Shown piece by piece: positions 32,735 to 41,364 of a DNA stretch of 64,000 bases (the stretch's first letter is position 1; each line of letters starts with the position of its first letter). Origin of the DNA: Sphaerisporangium perillae (GTDB lineage Bacteria; Actinomycetota; Actinomycetes; Streptosporangiales; Streptosporangiaceae). The position numbers and the translations under genes are program-made. The notes below the pieces were generated by a model that saw nothing but the letters and a program-made list of their open reading frames with translations, was not told the DNA's origin and searched no databases. Where the stretch lies: the NCBI RefSeq assembly GCF_023276435.1, contig NZ_JALLPO010000007.1, forward strand, positions 171,909 to 235,908, read 5' to 3'.

Positions 32735-34270
32735 ATGCAGCATGCCCTGCCCAAGCGACGCCTCGCGGCCACCGTCGCGGCGTTTGCCATGGTGGGTGCC
32801 GCCTTCCTTGGAGGCGCGACCGACTCGGCCAGCGCGGCCACCACCGACGAGCCGACGTCGACACCGGTCAACGTGGACATCCCCGACGGGATGCTCATGA
32901 GCTACGTCGTCAACGCCCGGATCGCCAACCCCGGCCAAACTCGTCTCGTTGAGCGCGCGGTCGAGGCCGCCGGAGGTGTTGTCGTCCAGTCCTGGCCCGA
33001 GATTGGCGTGGTCGTCGCCCACTCCGACCGCGCGGCCTTCCGCGTGAACGTCACCGCCAAGGGTGGCAACGCGGTCGCCTCCGTCGGCGCCACCCGCACG
33101 GCCGGGGTCTCCGAGGGGACGCCGGCCGACCTGGCCCCGCCGTGGGGTCCCGGCGCCAGCGGGTACAAGAAGGGTGCCAAGAAGCCGGACAACGGCGACA
33201 TCCCGTCCGACCCGCAGCCTGGCGAGAGCCTCGACCCCAACGAGGGCGTCCAGTGGGACATGCAAATGATCAAGGCCCCGCAGGCGCAGACGGTCTCCGA
33301 CGGCAACCGCAACGTCCTCGTCGGGGTGCTCGACAGCGGCATCTCGCCGACACACCCGGACCTCAAGGCCAACATCGACGTCGCGAACTCGGTCAACTGC
33401 ACTGACGTCGGCCGTCCGGATCAGACGCCGTTGGCTTGGGGCCCGACGACGAGCGACCACGGTACGCACGTCGCCGGCACCATCGCCGCCGCCCGCAACA
33501 ACATCGGCATCGTCGGTGTCGCGCCGAACGTGCGCATGGCGTCCGTCAAGGTCGTCAACAACGACGGCTACATCTACCCGGAGTACGCCATCTGTGGCTT
33601 CATGTGGGCGGGCCTGAAGCACATGGACGTCACGAACAACTCCTACTACATCGACCCGTTCGAGTTCTGGTGTGACGACCAGCCCGACCAGGCCGCCAGC
33701 AAGGAGGCCGTCCGGCGCGCCGTGGAGTGGTCCACCAACCAGGGCGTCGTCAACGTCGCTGCGGCGGGCAACTCCAACTACGACATGGCCAACAAGACCG
33801 TGGACAAGGGCAGCCCCAACGACGCGCCAAAGCCGACCGTGCGCACGATCAACAACCGCTGCAACGACATCCCGGCTGAGCTCGACGGTGTCGTGACGGT
33901 CGCATCCCTACAGCGCGTGGGCACCACGCTGGACAGCGTCCGGTCGTCCTTCTCCAACTACGGCCTCGGCAAGATCGACGTCGCGGCTCCCGGCTCGTCG
34001 ATCTACTCGACGACGTGGAACACCCGGACGGGGGCCGACGGCTACGGCACCAAGAGCGGTACGTCGATGGCGAGCCCGCACGTCGCCGGCGTCATGGCGC
34101 AGATGAAGTCGGCGCACCCGTCCTGGTCGCCGGCCGAGATGATCAGCGAGCTCAAGGCGCGGGCCGAATCCAAGCCGTGCCCGCAGAACACCGCGGCCTG
34201 CACCGGCACCGTCGACGACAACAGCTTCTTCGGCGCTGGTGTCGTCGACGCCCTCACAGTCATCAAGTGA
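32735..34270 (+). CDS. S8 (subtilisin-like) secreted serine protease
   Basis: A 511-residue exported protease with AAGGAG before the ATG at 32735. The signal peptide is residues 1-35 (LAATVAAFAMVGAAFLGGATDSASA). A propeptide-like region extends to about 185. In the catalytic domain the Asp is in VGVLDSGI, the His in DHGTHVAGTIAA, the oxyanion Asn in VAAAGNSN and the Ser in GTSMASPHVAGV. It is monocistronic with its own hairpin terminator. Several cysteines (CTDVG, AICGF, FWCDD, NNRCND, PCPQ, AACTG) suggest disulphide stabilisation. The target is unknown. Confidence 0.92.
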   Translation: MQHALPKRRLAATVAAFAMVGAAFLGGATDSASAATTDEPTSTPVNVDIPDGMLMSYVVNARIANPGQTRLVERAVEAAGGVVVQSWPEIGVVVAHSDRAAFRVNVTAKGGNAVASVGATRTAGVSEGTPADLAPPWGPGASGYKKGAKKPDNGDIPSDPQPGESLDPNEGVQWDMQMIKAPQAQTVSDGNRNVLVGVLDSGISPTHPDLKANIDVANSVNCTDVGRPDQTPLAWGPTTSDHGTHVAGTIAAARNNIGIVGVAPNVRMASVKVVNNDGYIYPEYAICGFMWAGLKHMDVTNNSYYIDPFEFWCDDQPDQAASKEAVRRAVEWSTNQGVVNVAAAGNSNYDMANKTVDKGSPNDAPKPTVRTINNRCNDIPAELDGVVTVASLQRVGTTLDSVRSSFSNYGLGKIDVAAPGSSIYSTTWNTRTGADGYGTKSGTSMASPHVAGVMAQMKSAHPSWSPAEMISELKARAESKPCPQNTAACTGTVDDNSFFGAGVVDALTVIK

Positions 34271-34306
34271 ACTGACCCTGGTATCACCTAAGTGACACCA
34301 CCGCGT

Positions 34307-34338
34307 TGGGCCTGCACCGTCATGAGGGTGCAGGCCCA
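34307..34338 (+). terminator. Terminator hairpin after S8 protease gene
   Basis: TGGGCCTGCACC (34307-34318) and GGTGCAGGCCCA (34327-34338), perfect 12-bp arms with an 8-base loop, 36 bases past the stop. Confidence 0.8.
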
Positions 34339-34369
34339 GCGCCATACGGCGACCAGGAGTTGGACTGGT

Positions 34370-34579
34370 GTCCTCCCCACGCCCGCGGGGATGGTCCCAC
34401 GCGGAAGGTCGGGGAGAAGGTCAAGGCGGCGTGCTCCCCGCGCACGCGGGGATGGTCCCCACCCGGCCTCGTACAGTTCGGGCACGGTCATGTGCTCCCC
34501 GCGCGCGGGGATGGTCCCGGTCCGCTATCACCCGTTACCGGGTGCGCTGAGTGCTCCCCGCGCATGCAGAGATGGTCCA
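34370..34579 (+). CRISPR. Orphan, degenerate type I-E-like CRISPR mini-array (4 repeats, 3 spacers)
   Basis: Repeats of the type GTGCTCCCCGCGCACG-CGGGGATGGTCCC occur at 34370-34398, 34431-34459, 34492-34518 (two bases deleted) and 34551-34579. All three spacers (34399-34430, 34460-34491, 34519-34550) are exactly 32 bases. Repeat 2 is the clean consensus; repeats 1 and 4 are degenerate. The sequence matches actinobacterial I-E repeats. No cas genes are in the window. Confidence 0.88.
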
Positions 34580-34686
34580 CCTCGTCGCGGTTCTCCGCCG
34601 CCTTGCACTGCACACTCCTCCTCGCGCACGGTCCTCGGCGAAGATGAGGGCGCCTCGACTGCGACGGATGGGCCGACCGCGTCATC

Positions 34687-35877
34687 GTGCGCATGCTGAA
34701 CGGGCAGGCCGTCAAGGACTGGGCCGACCGCACCGATCACCTCGCGCACGGCTTCGGCTCCCGCTCCTGCCGAGTGTCGATCGCCCGCGCCGGTCGGCTG
34801 GTGCTCACCTTCCCTCGACATGATCGCCTGGCGCGGCCAGCTCGAGTTCGCCGAAAAGGTCATGCACCTCGGCATCCTGGCCCCCGCGCTGCCGATCGCC
34901 TGGAAGGCGCGGCCTGGTACCTCGCCTTCCTCATTCACAGGGCGATCAAGGCCAACATGCCGGCTGGCGGCTACCGGGTGTGGACATGGGGTCTGGCCTC
35001 GCTCGCTGCTGGCATGAACCTCTGGCACGGCTGGAAGGCGTACGGCCCGCAGGCCGGTGTGGTGCTCGCTCTGGCTTCCTTGCTGGGCATCCTGCTGTGG
35101 GAGCTCACGGCGAGCCTGGCCGCAAAAGCTGCGTCCAAGCGGTCGGCTGCCGAGATCCGCCGCGCCGCCTGGCGCCGAGTCCGCTACCCGCGCCTGTCGT
35201 GGGCGGCCGCCTCGATCCGGGCCGCCCGCGGCGAGGACTGCACGACCGATCAGGCGTGGGCGGCCGCGTGGATCGACCGCTACGGCATCGGCCCCGAGGC
35301 GTCCAAGCGTGACCGCAAGCTCGCTCGGTCGATCCTCCGGCACCAGGGCAAGGCGGATCGTCGCACAGCCAAGGACGGCCGGCTGTCGGTGGTCGATGGG
35401 GCGATCGTCGGGCGGCCGCAGGACGCTCCCGTACCTGAGGTGGAGCGCGTACCCGAGCCGGAACCCGACCCGGTCGCCGAGCGTGCGATCGCCAACCTGA
35501 AGGCGTTCAGCGCCCGCGTCAACGGCGGCACGGCATCCTCCCTCGTACCCGCCCGGATACGTCCACAGGGCCGCGTACGCGTGCCCGTGAGCCGCGAGGT
35601 CTACGACTGGGCCGCCGAGCGCAACCTGTTCGACTCCGCCGCCCCGAAGGTGGTCCAGCCCCCGGCGGACGTACCCGCCATACTCCCGGCCCAGCCTGCG
35701 GAGACGCCGATTCTCGGACCCGTCCCCGACGAGCTGTGCCCGGTGGCCGCGGAGAGGTACGCCGACGAACTCGCCGAGGGGCAGACGCCGGCCCTCACGC
35801 GGATCAAGAAGGACCTGCGGATCGGCCAGCGCCGCGCCACGCGCATCCAGACGTACCTGACCCAACTCGCCCGCTGA
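34687..35877 (+). pseudogene. Frameshifted DUF2637/Spd-like transfer protein of AICE-1
   Basis: The frame beginning at 34687 starts with a TraB-like fragment (VKDWADRTDHLAHGFGSRSCRV). From 34820 a different frame reads MIAWRGQLEFAEKVMHLGILAPALPIAW. Near 34905 the sense returns to the first frame with AWYLAFLIHRAIKANMPAGGYRVWTWGLASLAAGMNLWHG and a second membrane helix VVLALASLLGILLWELTASLAA. This is the membrane domain of DUF2637 proteins, which accompany TraB in actinomycete elements (spreading proteins). The tail to 35877 includes a winged-helix-like RIKKDLRIGQRRATRIQTYL. At least one frameshift and a fusion make it a pseudogene. Confidence 0.72.
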
Positions 35878-35882
35878 TCTGG

Positions 35883-35921
35883 TCCGGCCCGGGTTCACTG
35901 TCGAGGTCCACCCGGGCCGGA
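35883..35921 (+). terminator. Hairpin between spd-like and traB remnants
   Basis: TCCGGCCCGGGT (35883-35894) and ACCCGGGCCGGA (35910-35921), perfect 12-bp arms with a 15-base loop. The traB ribosome site follows. Confidence 0.7.
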
Positions 35922-35948
35922 TCTCCCAACCCACAGGAGATCACCATC

Positions 35949-37734
35949 ATGACGCAGACCTTCGAGCGGCCACAGACCCCACCCGAGTTCTGGGCCAAAC
36001 CCACCCCGATCCGTGACCGGGTACGCCTCGCGGCCCACCGGGTACGGCAAGGCAAGTACGGCCGCCGCGGCGCACGACTCGCGTTCCGGTCCGCCACCGC
36101 ACCCCTGTCCGGCACCGGCCTGCTCGCCCGCCGCTACTGGCAGTGGATCCGCGCCGACGACTACGCCGGGACCGACGACCACATCTTCCGCGAGGCGGTC
36201 AGGACGCGCCGGCGCCGCACCGCGTGGTTGGCGGGTAGCGGCTACCTCACGGCGACGGCGTGCTCGACGCTGTGGGACACCTCGGCGCCGTTGCTGTCGC
36301 TCGGCCTGGTCGTCTCGGTCGGCACCACCGTGGAGATCCGCAAGCGGATCATTCAGCGGCCCACGCCGCTCAGACTTCCCGGCTTCGGCAAGCGGACCCC
36401 CGCGGAGAACACGGTCACCCGGGCGGCCATCGACGCCAAGCTCGGCCGTGCCGAGGGCATGCGCCTGGCCTCCCCGGTGCTCAACGAGCCCGGCGGCTGG
36501 TCGACGGTGCTCCAGCTGCCTCCCGGGCAGCGGGCCCGGCAGGCTCTCGGCAAGGAAGCCGACTTCGCCTCGGCGCTCGGCGTCGGAGAGACGCAAGTCG
36601 TCTTCGAGCTGCTGTCCGAGCACGCCGGGCGGCTCGCGGTGTACGTCGCCGGGTCCGACCCGTTCCTGAAGGTGTATCCCTCGCCGCTGATCGGGCGCAC
36701 CGAGCCGCTCGACTTCTGGGCGGGCGTGCCCGCGGGGGTCAACGGGCGCGGCAGGCCGGAGACGCTACGCCTGGTCGACGCGTCCCTGCTCGTCGCTGGC
36801 GAGCCACGGGCGGGGAAGTCCGCCGCGGTGAACGGATCATCGGCGCCGCGGCGCTCGCGGTCACCCCGAAGATCCACCTGTCGGACGGCAAGGGCGCCGG
36901 CGACCATCGGCCGTGGCGGAAGATCGCGCACACCGCCGAGAAGCGCAACGCCCCGGGTCTGCTCGCCCACCTGAAGCGGATGCAGGCGCGGATGGAGGAG
37001 GTGTTCGACCTGCTCGACGAGGCGGGCGGGTCGACGAAGCTCACGAGTTGTGCCGCCGGTTCGGGGTCGATGTTGAGCTGACCGTGGTGGACGAGACCCG
37101 GTACTACGTGACGTCGCCGCAGGGGGAGGAGATCGTCGAGGCGATGGTCGACATCGCCTCGCGCGGCCCGGCCGCCGGTGTGCTCCTGGTGCTGGCCTCG
37201 CAGCGGATGACCACCGACGCAATCCCGGGGCCGCTGAAGGGGGTGTGCTCGCTGCGGTGGGCGATGCGCTGTCCGGACACCACAGCGTCCAACGCCGTGC
37301 TCGGCCAGGGCGCGGCCGGCGCCGGATACAACGCCTCCGACATTCCGCGCTCTCACCGCGGCGTCGGCATCCTCGACGCCGACGGCTCCGACCCGGTGAA
37401 GGTCCGCAGCTACTTCCTCGACGACCAGGGCCCCGACCTGATGGCCGTCGCCGATGCGGCGTACGCGCTCCGCCTGGCGGCTGGCACGCTGCCCTCGCGG
37501 ACCCGGGACGAGCCTGTTGAGGACCCGGCGGTGAAGGTCCTGGAGGCGTTCGGCGACGACGAGCGGTTGCACACCGCGGAGCTGGCGGAGCGGCTTGGTG
37601 ACGGGTGGAATCCCTCCCGGATCGCCGAGGCGCTGCGGCCGTACGGCATCGCCCCGGGCGACGTGAAGATCAGCGGAACGAACCGGAACGGCTACCGCAG
37701 GCAAGACCTCGAATCGGCTCTCAACGGGGCCTGA
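35949..37734 (+). pseudogene. traB: FtsK/SpoIIIE-type DNA translocase (TraB) of AICE-1, broken by two frameshifts
   Basis: The ATG at 35949 has AGGAGAT upstream. The first frame carries the membrane part (TAWLAGSGYLTATACSTLWDTSAPLLSLGLVV) and the Walker A LLVAGEPRAGKSAAVN, then fails near 36830. The sense continues in a second frame (RIIGAAALAVTPKIHLSDGKGAGDHRPW...GGSTKLT) to about 37045. It resumes in a third from about 37050 with the Walker B-like LTVVDETRYYVTSP, GVLLVLASQRMTTDAIPGPLKG and a C-terminal winged helix (DERLHTAELAERLGDGWNPSRIAEAL). Intact TraB pumps double-stranded DNA between mycelia by recognising clt repeats with that helix. Transfer by this element should be dead. Confidence 0.82.
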
Positions 37735-37741
37735 TCCCGCC

Positions 37742-37817
37742 TCTACCGCGGGTCTACCGCCGTCACTGGGTCTACCCGGCCTCTACCGTCGCTGAGCTGC
37801 GAGGTAGGGCCGGTAGA
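37742..37817. repeat. TCTACCG repeat cluster downstream of traB (candidate clt)
   Basis: TCTACCG occurs at 37742-37748, 37753-37759 and 37782-37788, with the variant TCTACCC at 37771-37777 and the inverted CGGTAGA at 37811-37817. Short repeats directly behind traB are where clt transfer loci with TraB recognition sequences lie in Streptomyces plasmids. The assignment is by position only. Confidence 0.45.
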
Positions 37818-37884
37818 CCGTATCCCGCTTCGGTCGCTCCGCGGGCTGCTCAGCCCTTCAGGACGCGGGTGGGTCGCTATGCGG

Positions 37885-37998
37885 TCAGCAGCACGGGAGA
37901 TCACTGGAGGCTACGGCCGCCGGCGCTGTGACGATGGCGGCTGTGACGCCGATGGACATGAGAGCGGCGAGAATGGCGGCGGCGACACGACGGCGCAT
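37885..37998 (-). CDS. Small secreted peptide (37 aa)
   Basis: The ATG at 37998 has AAGGAG at ideal distance. The product is 37 residues: three arginines, a hydrophobic core (VAAAILAALMSIGVTAAIVTAPAAVA) and a short tail SSDLPCC. It looks like an export signal with a tiny mature part ending in two cysteines. It lies antisense between the traB remnant and the next gene. It could be a real small exported peptide or the start of a lost gene. Confidence 0.45.
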   Translation of the reverse strand: MRRRVAAAILAALMSIGVTAAIVTAPAAVASSDLPCC

Positions 37999-38084
37999 GA
38001 AGCTGCTCCTTCATGGAGGGGGTAGTGCTTTCAGGCTCTCTTGCTGGACGGGAAAGTTCAAGGCCTAGCCTGGCAGCAAGATCG

Positions 38085-38902
38085 ATGAGTGATTCGAGGC
38101 GATCGCCTTCTCCCTTCTGTTCGCGATCCCTCTCGACGAGCTCGCGCTTCCACTGGAGACGGCGCAAGGACGCGAGATCAACCAGCTCGGCCAAGCCGTC
38201 ACGCGAGACGCTCGAGCGGCGGTAGATGCCGTGGCGGAACTGATGCTCACCTGGTCGATGCTCAAGCACCGCCTGAAGAGTGGCGAGACCCGCGACATGT
38301 ACAGGGCATGGCTCCAGCGAATGAGATTCAGCGAAGGGAGAGTCCGCGACATCATCGCGACCTGGGGGGACGAAAAGACCTGGGGACTCTTGGAATCGGT
38401 TTTCGCCGACATGTATGGGATATCCCAGACGGTTGGAGGCGCCGGGGAAGACTTTGTCAAGTTGGGGATATATGGCAAGAATTTCCCGGCTAGCGAGATA
38501 AGCGATCTGTTCCAGATCCGCAAGTTCTTCACCGAACTGTCGACGATCGTCGATCGCCAGCAGGTCGCGTCAGACGCCACTGCGCTTGCTGCCAAGCTGG
38601 TCCGATGTCAGCTTCTCGATCTCGCCCTGCCGACGCTCGACGCTCGCCTGCAAGGGAAGTATGAGGAAGCGGATCCAAGCCCCATCCTCGAGGCGATTGA
38701 GGCAAGGTTGCTGGCTATCGAGTCAAAACCTGCAGTTACCGCAGCCGACCGGAACGAGAAGTTGGCGGCTCGCATCGCACGAATATGGGGCGAGCAACCG
38801 GCCAACATGGGAAAACTTGTCGAGCTGACCGGAGAATCGCAAGATGCGATCACGAAGGCTGTTCAGATTATAGGACGAGCAAATTCCCGCGGACGGATCT
38901 AG
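38085..38902 (+). pseudogene. Hypothetical AICE-1 protein with a frameshift at its start
   Basis: A long coding frame runs from 38093 to 38902 (EAIAFSLLFAIPLDELALPLETAQGREINQLGQAVTRDARAAVDAVAELMLTWSMLKHRLKSG...) but has no start codon before the GTG at 38231. Adding one base just after the ATG at 38085 (MSD) would restore a 272-residue protein, so a one-base deletion near 38093 is likely. Translation from GTG 38231 would give a 223-residue product. The helical sequence (TRDMYRAWLQRMRFSEGRVRDIIATWGDEKTW; later RIWGEQPANMGKLVELTGES) is not recognised. Confidence 0.5.
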
Positions 38903-38911
38903 GGGAGCGTT

Positions 38912-40612
38912 GTGACCAGCAACGGCTTCAAGCGCTGTAAGTGCCGCGATGATGGCGGCCGCGAGCTCGGTGCCAAGTGCCCCAAGCTGCGCCGCGCCAA
39001 TGGATCATGGAATCCCAATCACGGCAGCTACTACGGCAAGAAGGAGTACACGCCAGGACCTGGCGGCGCTCGGGTACGGCTCGCTGTCGGCGGGTTCCGC
39101 ACAGAGTCCGACCTTGACGACTTCTTCGACAGGGCCGACCGGCTCATGGACATTCCCGATGGCGGTCCGGATGGTCACGAGGCGCGGCTGGAGATCCTCG
39201 GGCTGATCCGCGAGGCCCGCAAGACGGACGCGGACCTACCGGACTACGACGAGCTGCGCCGCAAGTACAAGGCCGGCCAGGCGTTCCACTCCGAGACGTT
39301 CGGCGAGTTCTGGGCGCGGTGGGTCGCACGGCGGCGGCGGGCTGGCGATATCCGCAAGACCACGCTGCTCGCCTACGAGTCGCACCACCGCATCCACCTG
39401 CATGTACTCGACCCCCACCGGCTCGACCGGCTGCGCGTGTCTCATGTCGAGGAGATGTTCGCCGAGATCGACGCGAAGAACGAGGCCATCCTCAAGGCCC
39501 GCGCCTCGGAGGACCCAGCCGTGCGAGCGTCGGTGAAGGGGCAGCGCATCACCGGTCCGGCGACCAAGCAGCGGATCCGGGCCACGCTCCGCTCCGCGCT
39601 GAGCGACGCCAAGCGCGAGGGTGCGGTGACGGACAACGTCGCCAAGCTGGTGAAGCTGGAGTCCGGGAAGCGGCCGAAGGCCCTGGCGTGGACCAAGGCC
39701 CGCGTGGCCGCCTGGTCGGCCGAGTACGAGCGGCGCCTCGAAGAGGCCCGGGCGGCTGCCGGCGGGAAGGCGGTGAACGTCTTCGGTGTCTGGGAGTCGA
39801 CGCCGCGGCCGAGCCCGGTCATGGTGTGGACGCCGGCGCAGCTCGGCGTGTTCCTCGACGTCGCCACCCAGCACCGGCTGTATGCGCAGTTTCATCTCAT
39901 CGCGTTCCGAGGCCTGCGCCGCGGCGAGTCGTGCGGAGTCCGGTGGGTTGACCTCGACCTGGACGCCGGGCTTTACACCGTGGCCAAGCAGATCGTGCAG
40001 CTCGGCTGGAAGTTCGAGGAAGGCGACCCCAAGACGGAGGCCAGCGACGCCACGATCGTGCTCGACAAGGGCACCGTGAAGGTCCTGCGGGCGCGCAAGG
40101 CCCGGCAGAACGAGGAGCGGCTCGCGTGGGGTGAGGCGTGGCAGGAGACGGGTCACGTCTTCACCCGGGAAGACGGGAGCGCGATCCACCCGGCGTCCGT
40201 CAGCGAGCTGTTCGCGCGACTCAGCTTCCAGGCCGGCCTCCCGCCGATCCGGCTGCACGACCTCCGGCATGGCGCGGCGACCCTGGCCCTGTCCGCCGGC
40301 GTCGACATGAAGATCGTGAGCGCCATGCTGCGGCACAGCTCGTTGTCGATCACGGCGGACACCTACACCACTGTCATGCCCGAGGTGGCCCACGAGGCGG
40401 CCGAGGCGATCGCCGCTCTGGTCCCCCGGAAGGTGGCTGTGGGGGAGGCGTCTGAGACTGCCGGTCCCCCTTCGGTCTCCCCTGTCAGCTTCCCTGTACC
40501 TACGGATTCCGGGGGGAAGAAGAACCCCCAGGTGGCGGGGGAGTTCGCTGGTGGGCCGCCAGGGACTCGAACCCTGAACCTACGGATTAAAAGTCCGCAG
40601 CTCTGCCATTGA
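38912..40612 (+). CDS. int: Tyrosine recombinase (integrase) of AICE-1
   Basis: A 566-residue phage-type integrase from the GTG at 38912, with GGGGAG upstream. The central core-binding domain (TFGEFWARWVARRRRAGDIRKTTLLAYESHHRIHLH) is followed by the catalytic domain. It has Arg in IAFRGLRRGESCGVRWVDLDLD, HDLRHGAATLAL, LRHSSLSITADTY with the nucleophile Tyr, and a long C-terminal extension. The last codons run antisense into the tRNA-Lys gene, the usual arrangement for an AICE whose attachment site is that tRNA. No excisionase or replication gene is seen upstream, so the element is probably fixed. Confidence 0.92.
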   Translation: MTSNGFKRCKCRDDGGRELGAKCPKLRRANGSWNPNHGSYYGKKEYTPGPGGARVRLAVGGFRTESDLDDFFDRADRLMDIPDGGPDGHEARLEILGLIREARKTDADLPDYDELRRKYKAGQAFHSETFGEFWARWVARRRRAGDIRKTTLLAYESHHRIHLHVLDPHRLDRLRVSHVEEMFAEIDAKNEAILKARASEDPAVRASVKGQRITGPATKQRIRATLRSALSDAKREGAVTDNVAKLVKLESGKRPKALAWTKARVAAWSAEYERRLEEARAAAGGKAVNVFGVWESTPRPSPVMVWTPAQLGVFLDVATQHRLYAQFHLIAFRGLRRGESCGVRWVDLDLDAGLYTVAKQIVQLGWKFEEGDPKTEASDATIVLDKGTVKVLRARKARQNEERLAWGEAWQETGHVFTREDGSAIHPASVSELFARLSFQAGLPPIRLHDLRHGAATLALSAGVDMKIVSAMLRHSSLSITADTYTTVMPEVAHEAAEAIAALVPRKVAVGEASETAGPPSVSPVSFPVPTDSGGKKNPQVAGEFAGGPPGTRTLNLRIKSPQLCH

Positions 40613-40623
40613 GCTAGCGGCCC
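40552..40623 (-). tRNA. tRNA-Lys(UUU)
   Basis: A 72-base cloverleaf on the minus strand: acceptor GGGCCGC/GCGGCCC, anticodon loop CTTTTAA (anticodon TTT), T-loop TTCGAGT and discriminator A. CCA is not encoded. It is the presumed integration target of AICE-1; the integrase stop codon lies within it. Confidence 0.95.
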
Positions 40624-40842
40624 AGATGGATTGCAGGGTACTGAGCGTACCGCGCCTTGCGCGACTGGCTTCCACTGTGGAGGGGCGCGCGTCGGGCGGC
40701 TCTGCCGTCACTTCCGTGTGGTGCCCTGTCAGGGTAGGGCTCAAGCGACAGGTTGAGCACCGGCGGGCTTCAGGGCGTCACCAGGGTTCGGCCAGGGGGA
40801 ATCCCGATGTGCGAAGGGAGGGCGTGAGGGCAGTCTGAAGAC

Positions 40843-41364
40843 ATGAACGAGATGGACCTCCAAGGCCACCCCACCAAGGAACTCCGCCGCACCCGCGAGG
40901 GCAGGATCGTCGCCGGCGTGTGCTCCGGCGCAGCCGAGTTCATCGGCATCGACGCCAACATCCTGCGCCTCGCGCTCGCCGTCGCCACCTTCTTCGGCGG
41001 CCTCGGCGTCGGCATCTACGCCGTCGCCTGGCTGCTGATCCCCGAAGAGGGCAAGGCCGGCTCGATCGTCCAGGACCTGATCAACAAGCAGAAGAGCGGG
41101 AACGGGTCCGCCTGGCAGCAGGTCTCCTCCTACTGGCAGCAGCCGTCGCAGGGCGACCAGCGGCCGTACGGCGCCCCGCAGTACGGTGACCAGCCCTCGT
41201 GGCAGGGCCCGCAGACCGGTCAGTCCTCCTACAACGACGCGCCCGCCGACGCGGGAAGCACGCCGGGCACCGGGCAGTCGTCCTACGCGGCTCCCGCGCC
41301 GCAGCCCCAGTCGCCCACGAGCCGGCCGCAGCCGCCGGTGGACGAGCCGCCCGCGACCGCCTAA
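40843..41364 (+). CDS. PspC-domain membrane protein
   Basis: A 173-residue protein. Residues about 10-68 form a PspC domain (ELRRTREGRIVAGVCSGAAEFIGIDANILRLALAVATFFGGLGVGIYAVAWLLIPEE) with one or two membrane helices. A Gln/Pro/Ser/Tyr-rich disordered tail follows (QQPSQGDQRPYGAPQYGDQPSW and on). PspC proteins act in envelope-stress signalling, but short actinobacterial ones are uncharacterised. It converges with and overlaps the MFS gene end by four bases. Confidence 0.85.
   Translation: MNEMDLQGHPTKELRRTREGRIVAGVCSGAAEFIGIDANILRLALAVATFFGGLGVGIYAVAWLLIPEEGKAGSIVQDLINKQKSGNGSAWQQVSSYWQQPSQGDQRPYGAPQYGDQPSWQGPQTGQSSYNDAPADAGSTPGTGQSSYAAPAPQPQSPTSRPQPPVDEPPATA

Noticed and set aside
23302..40591. 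Calling the whole 17-kb block a single integrated island
   Set aside because: The 21-bp match alone is not enough: the acceptor-stem half of the tRNA is absent at the left copy, and the genes from 23.6 to 34.3 kb look chromosomal.
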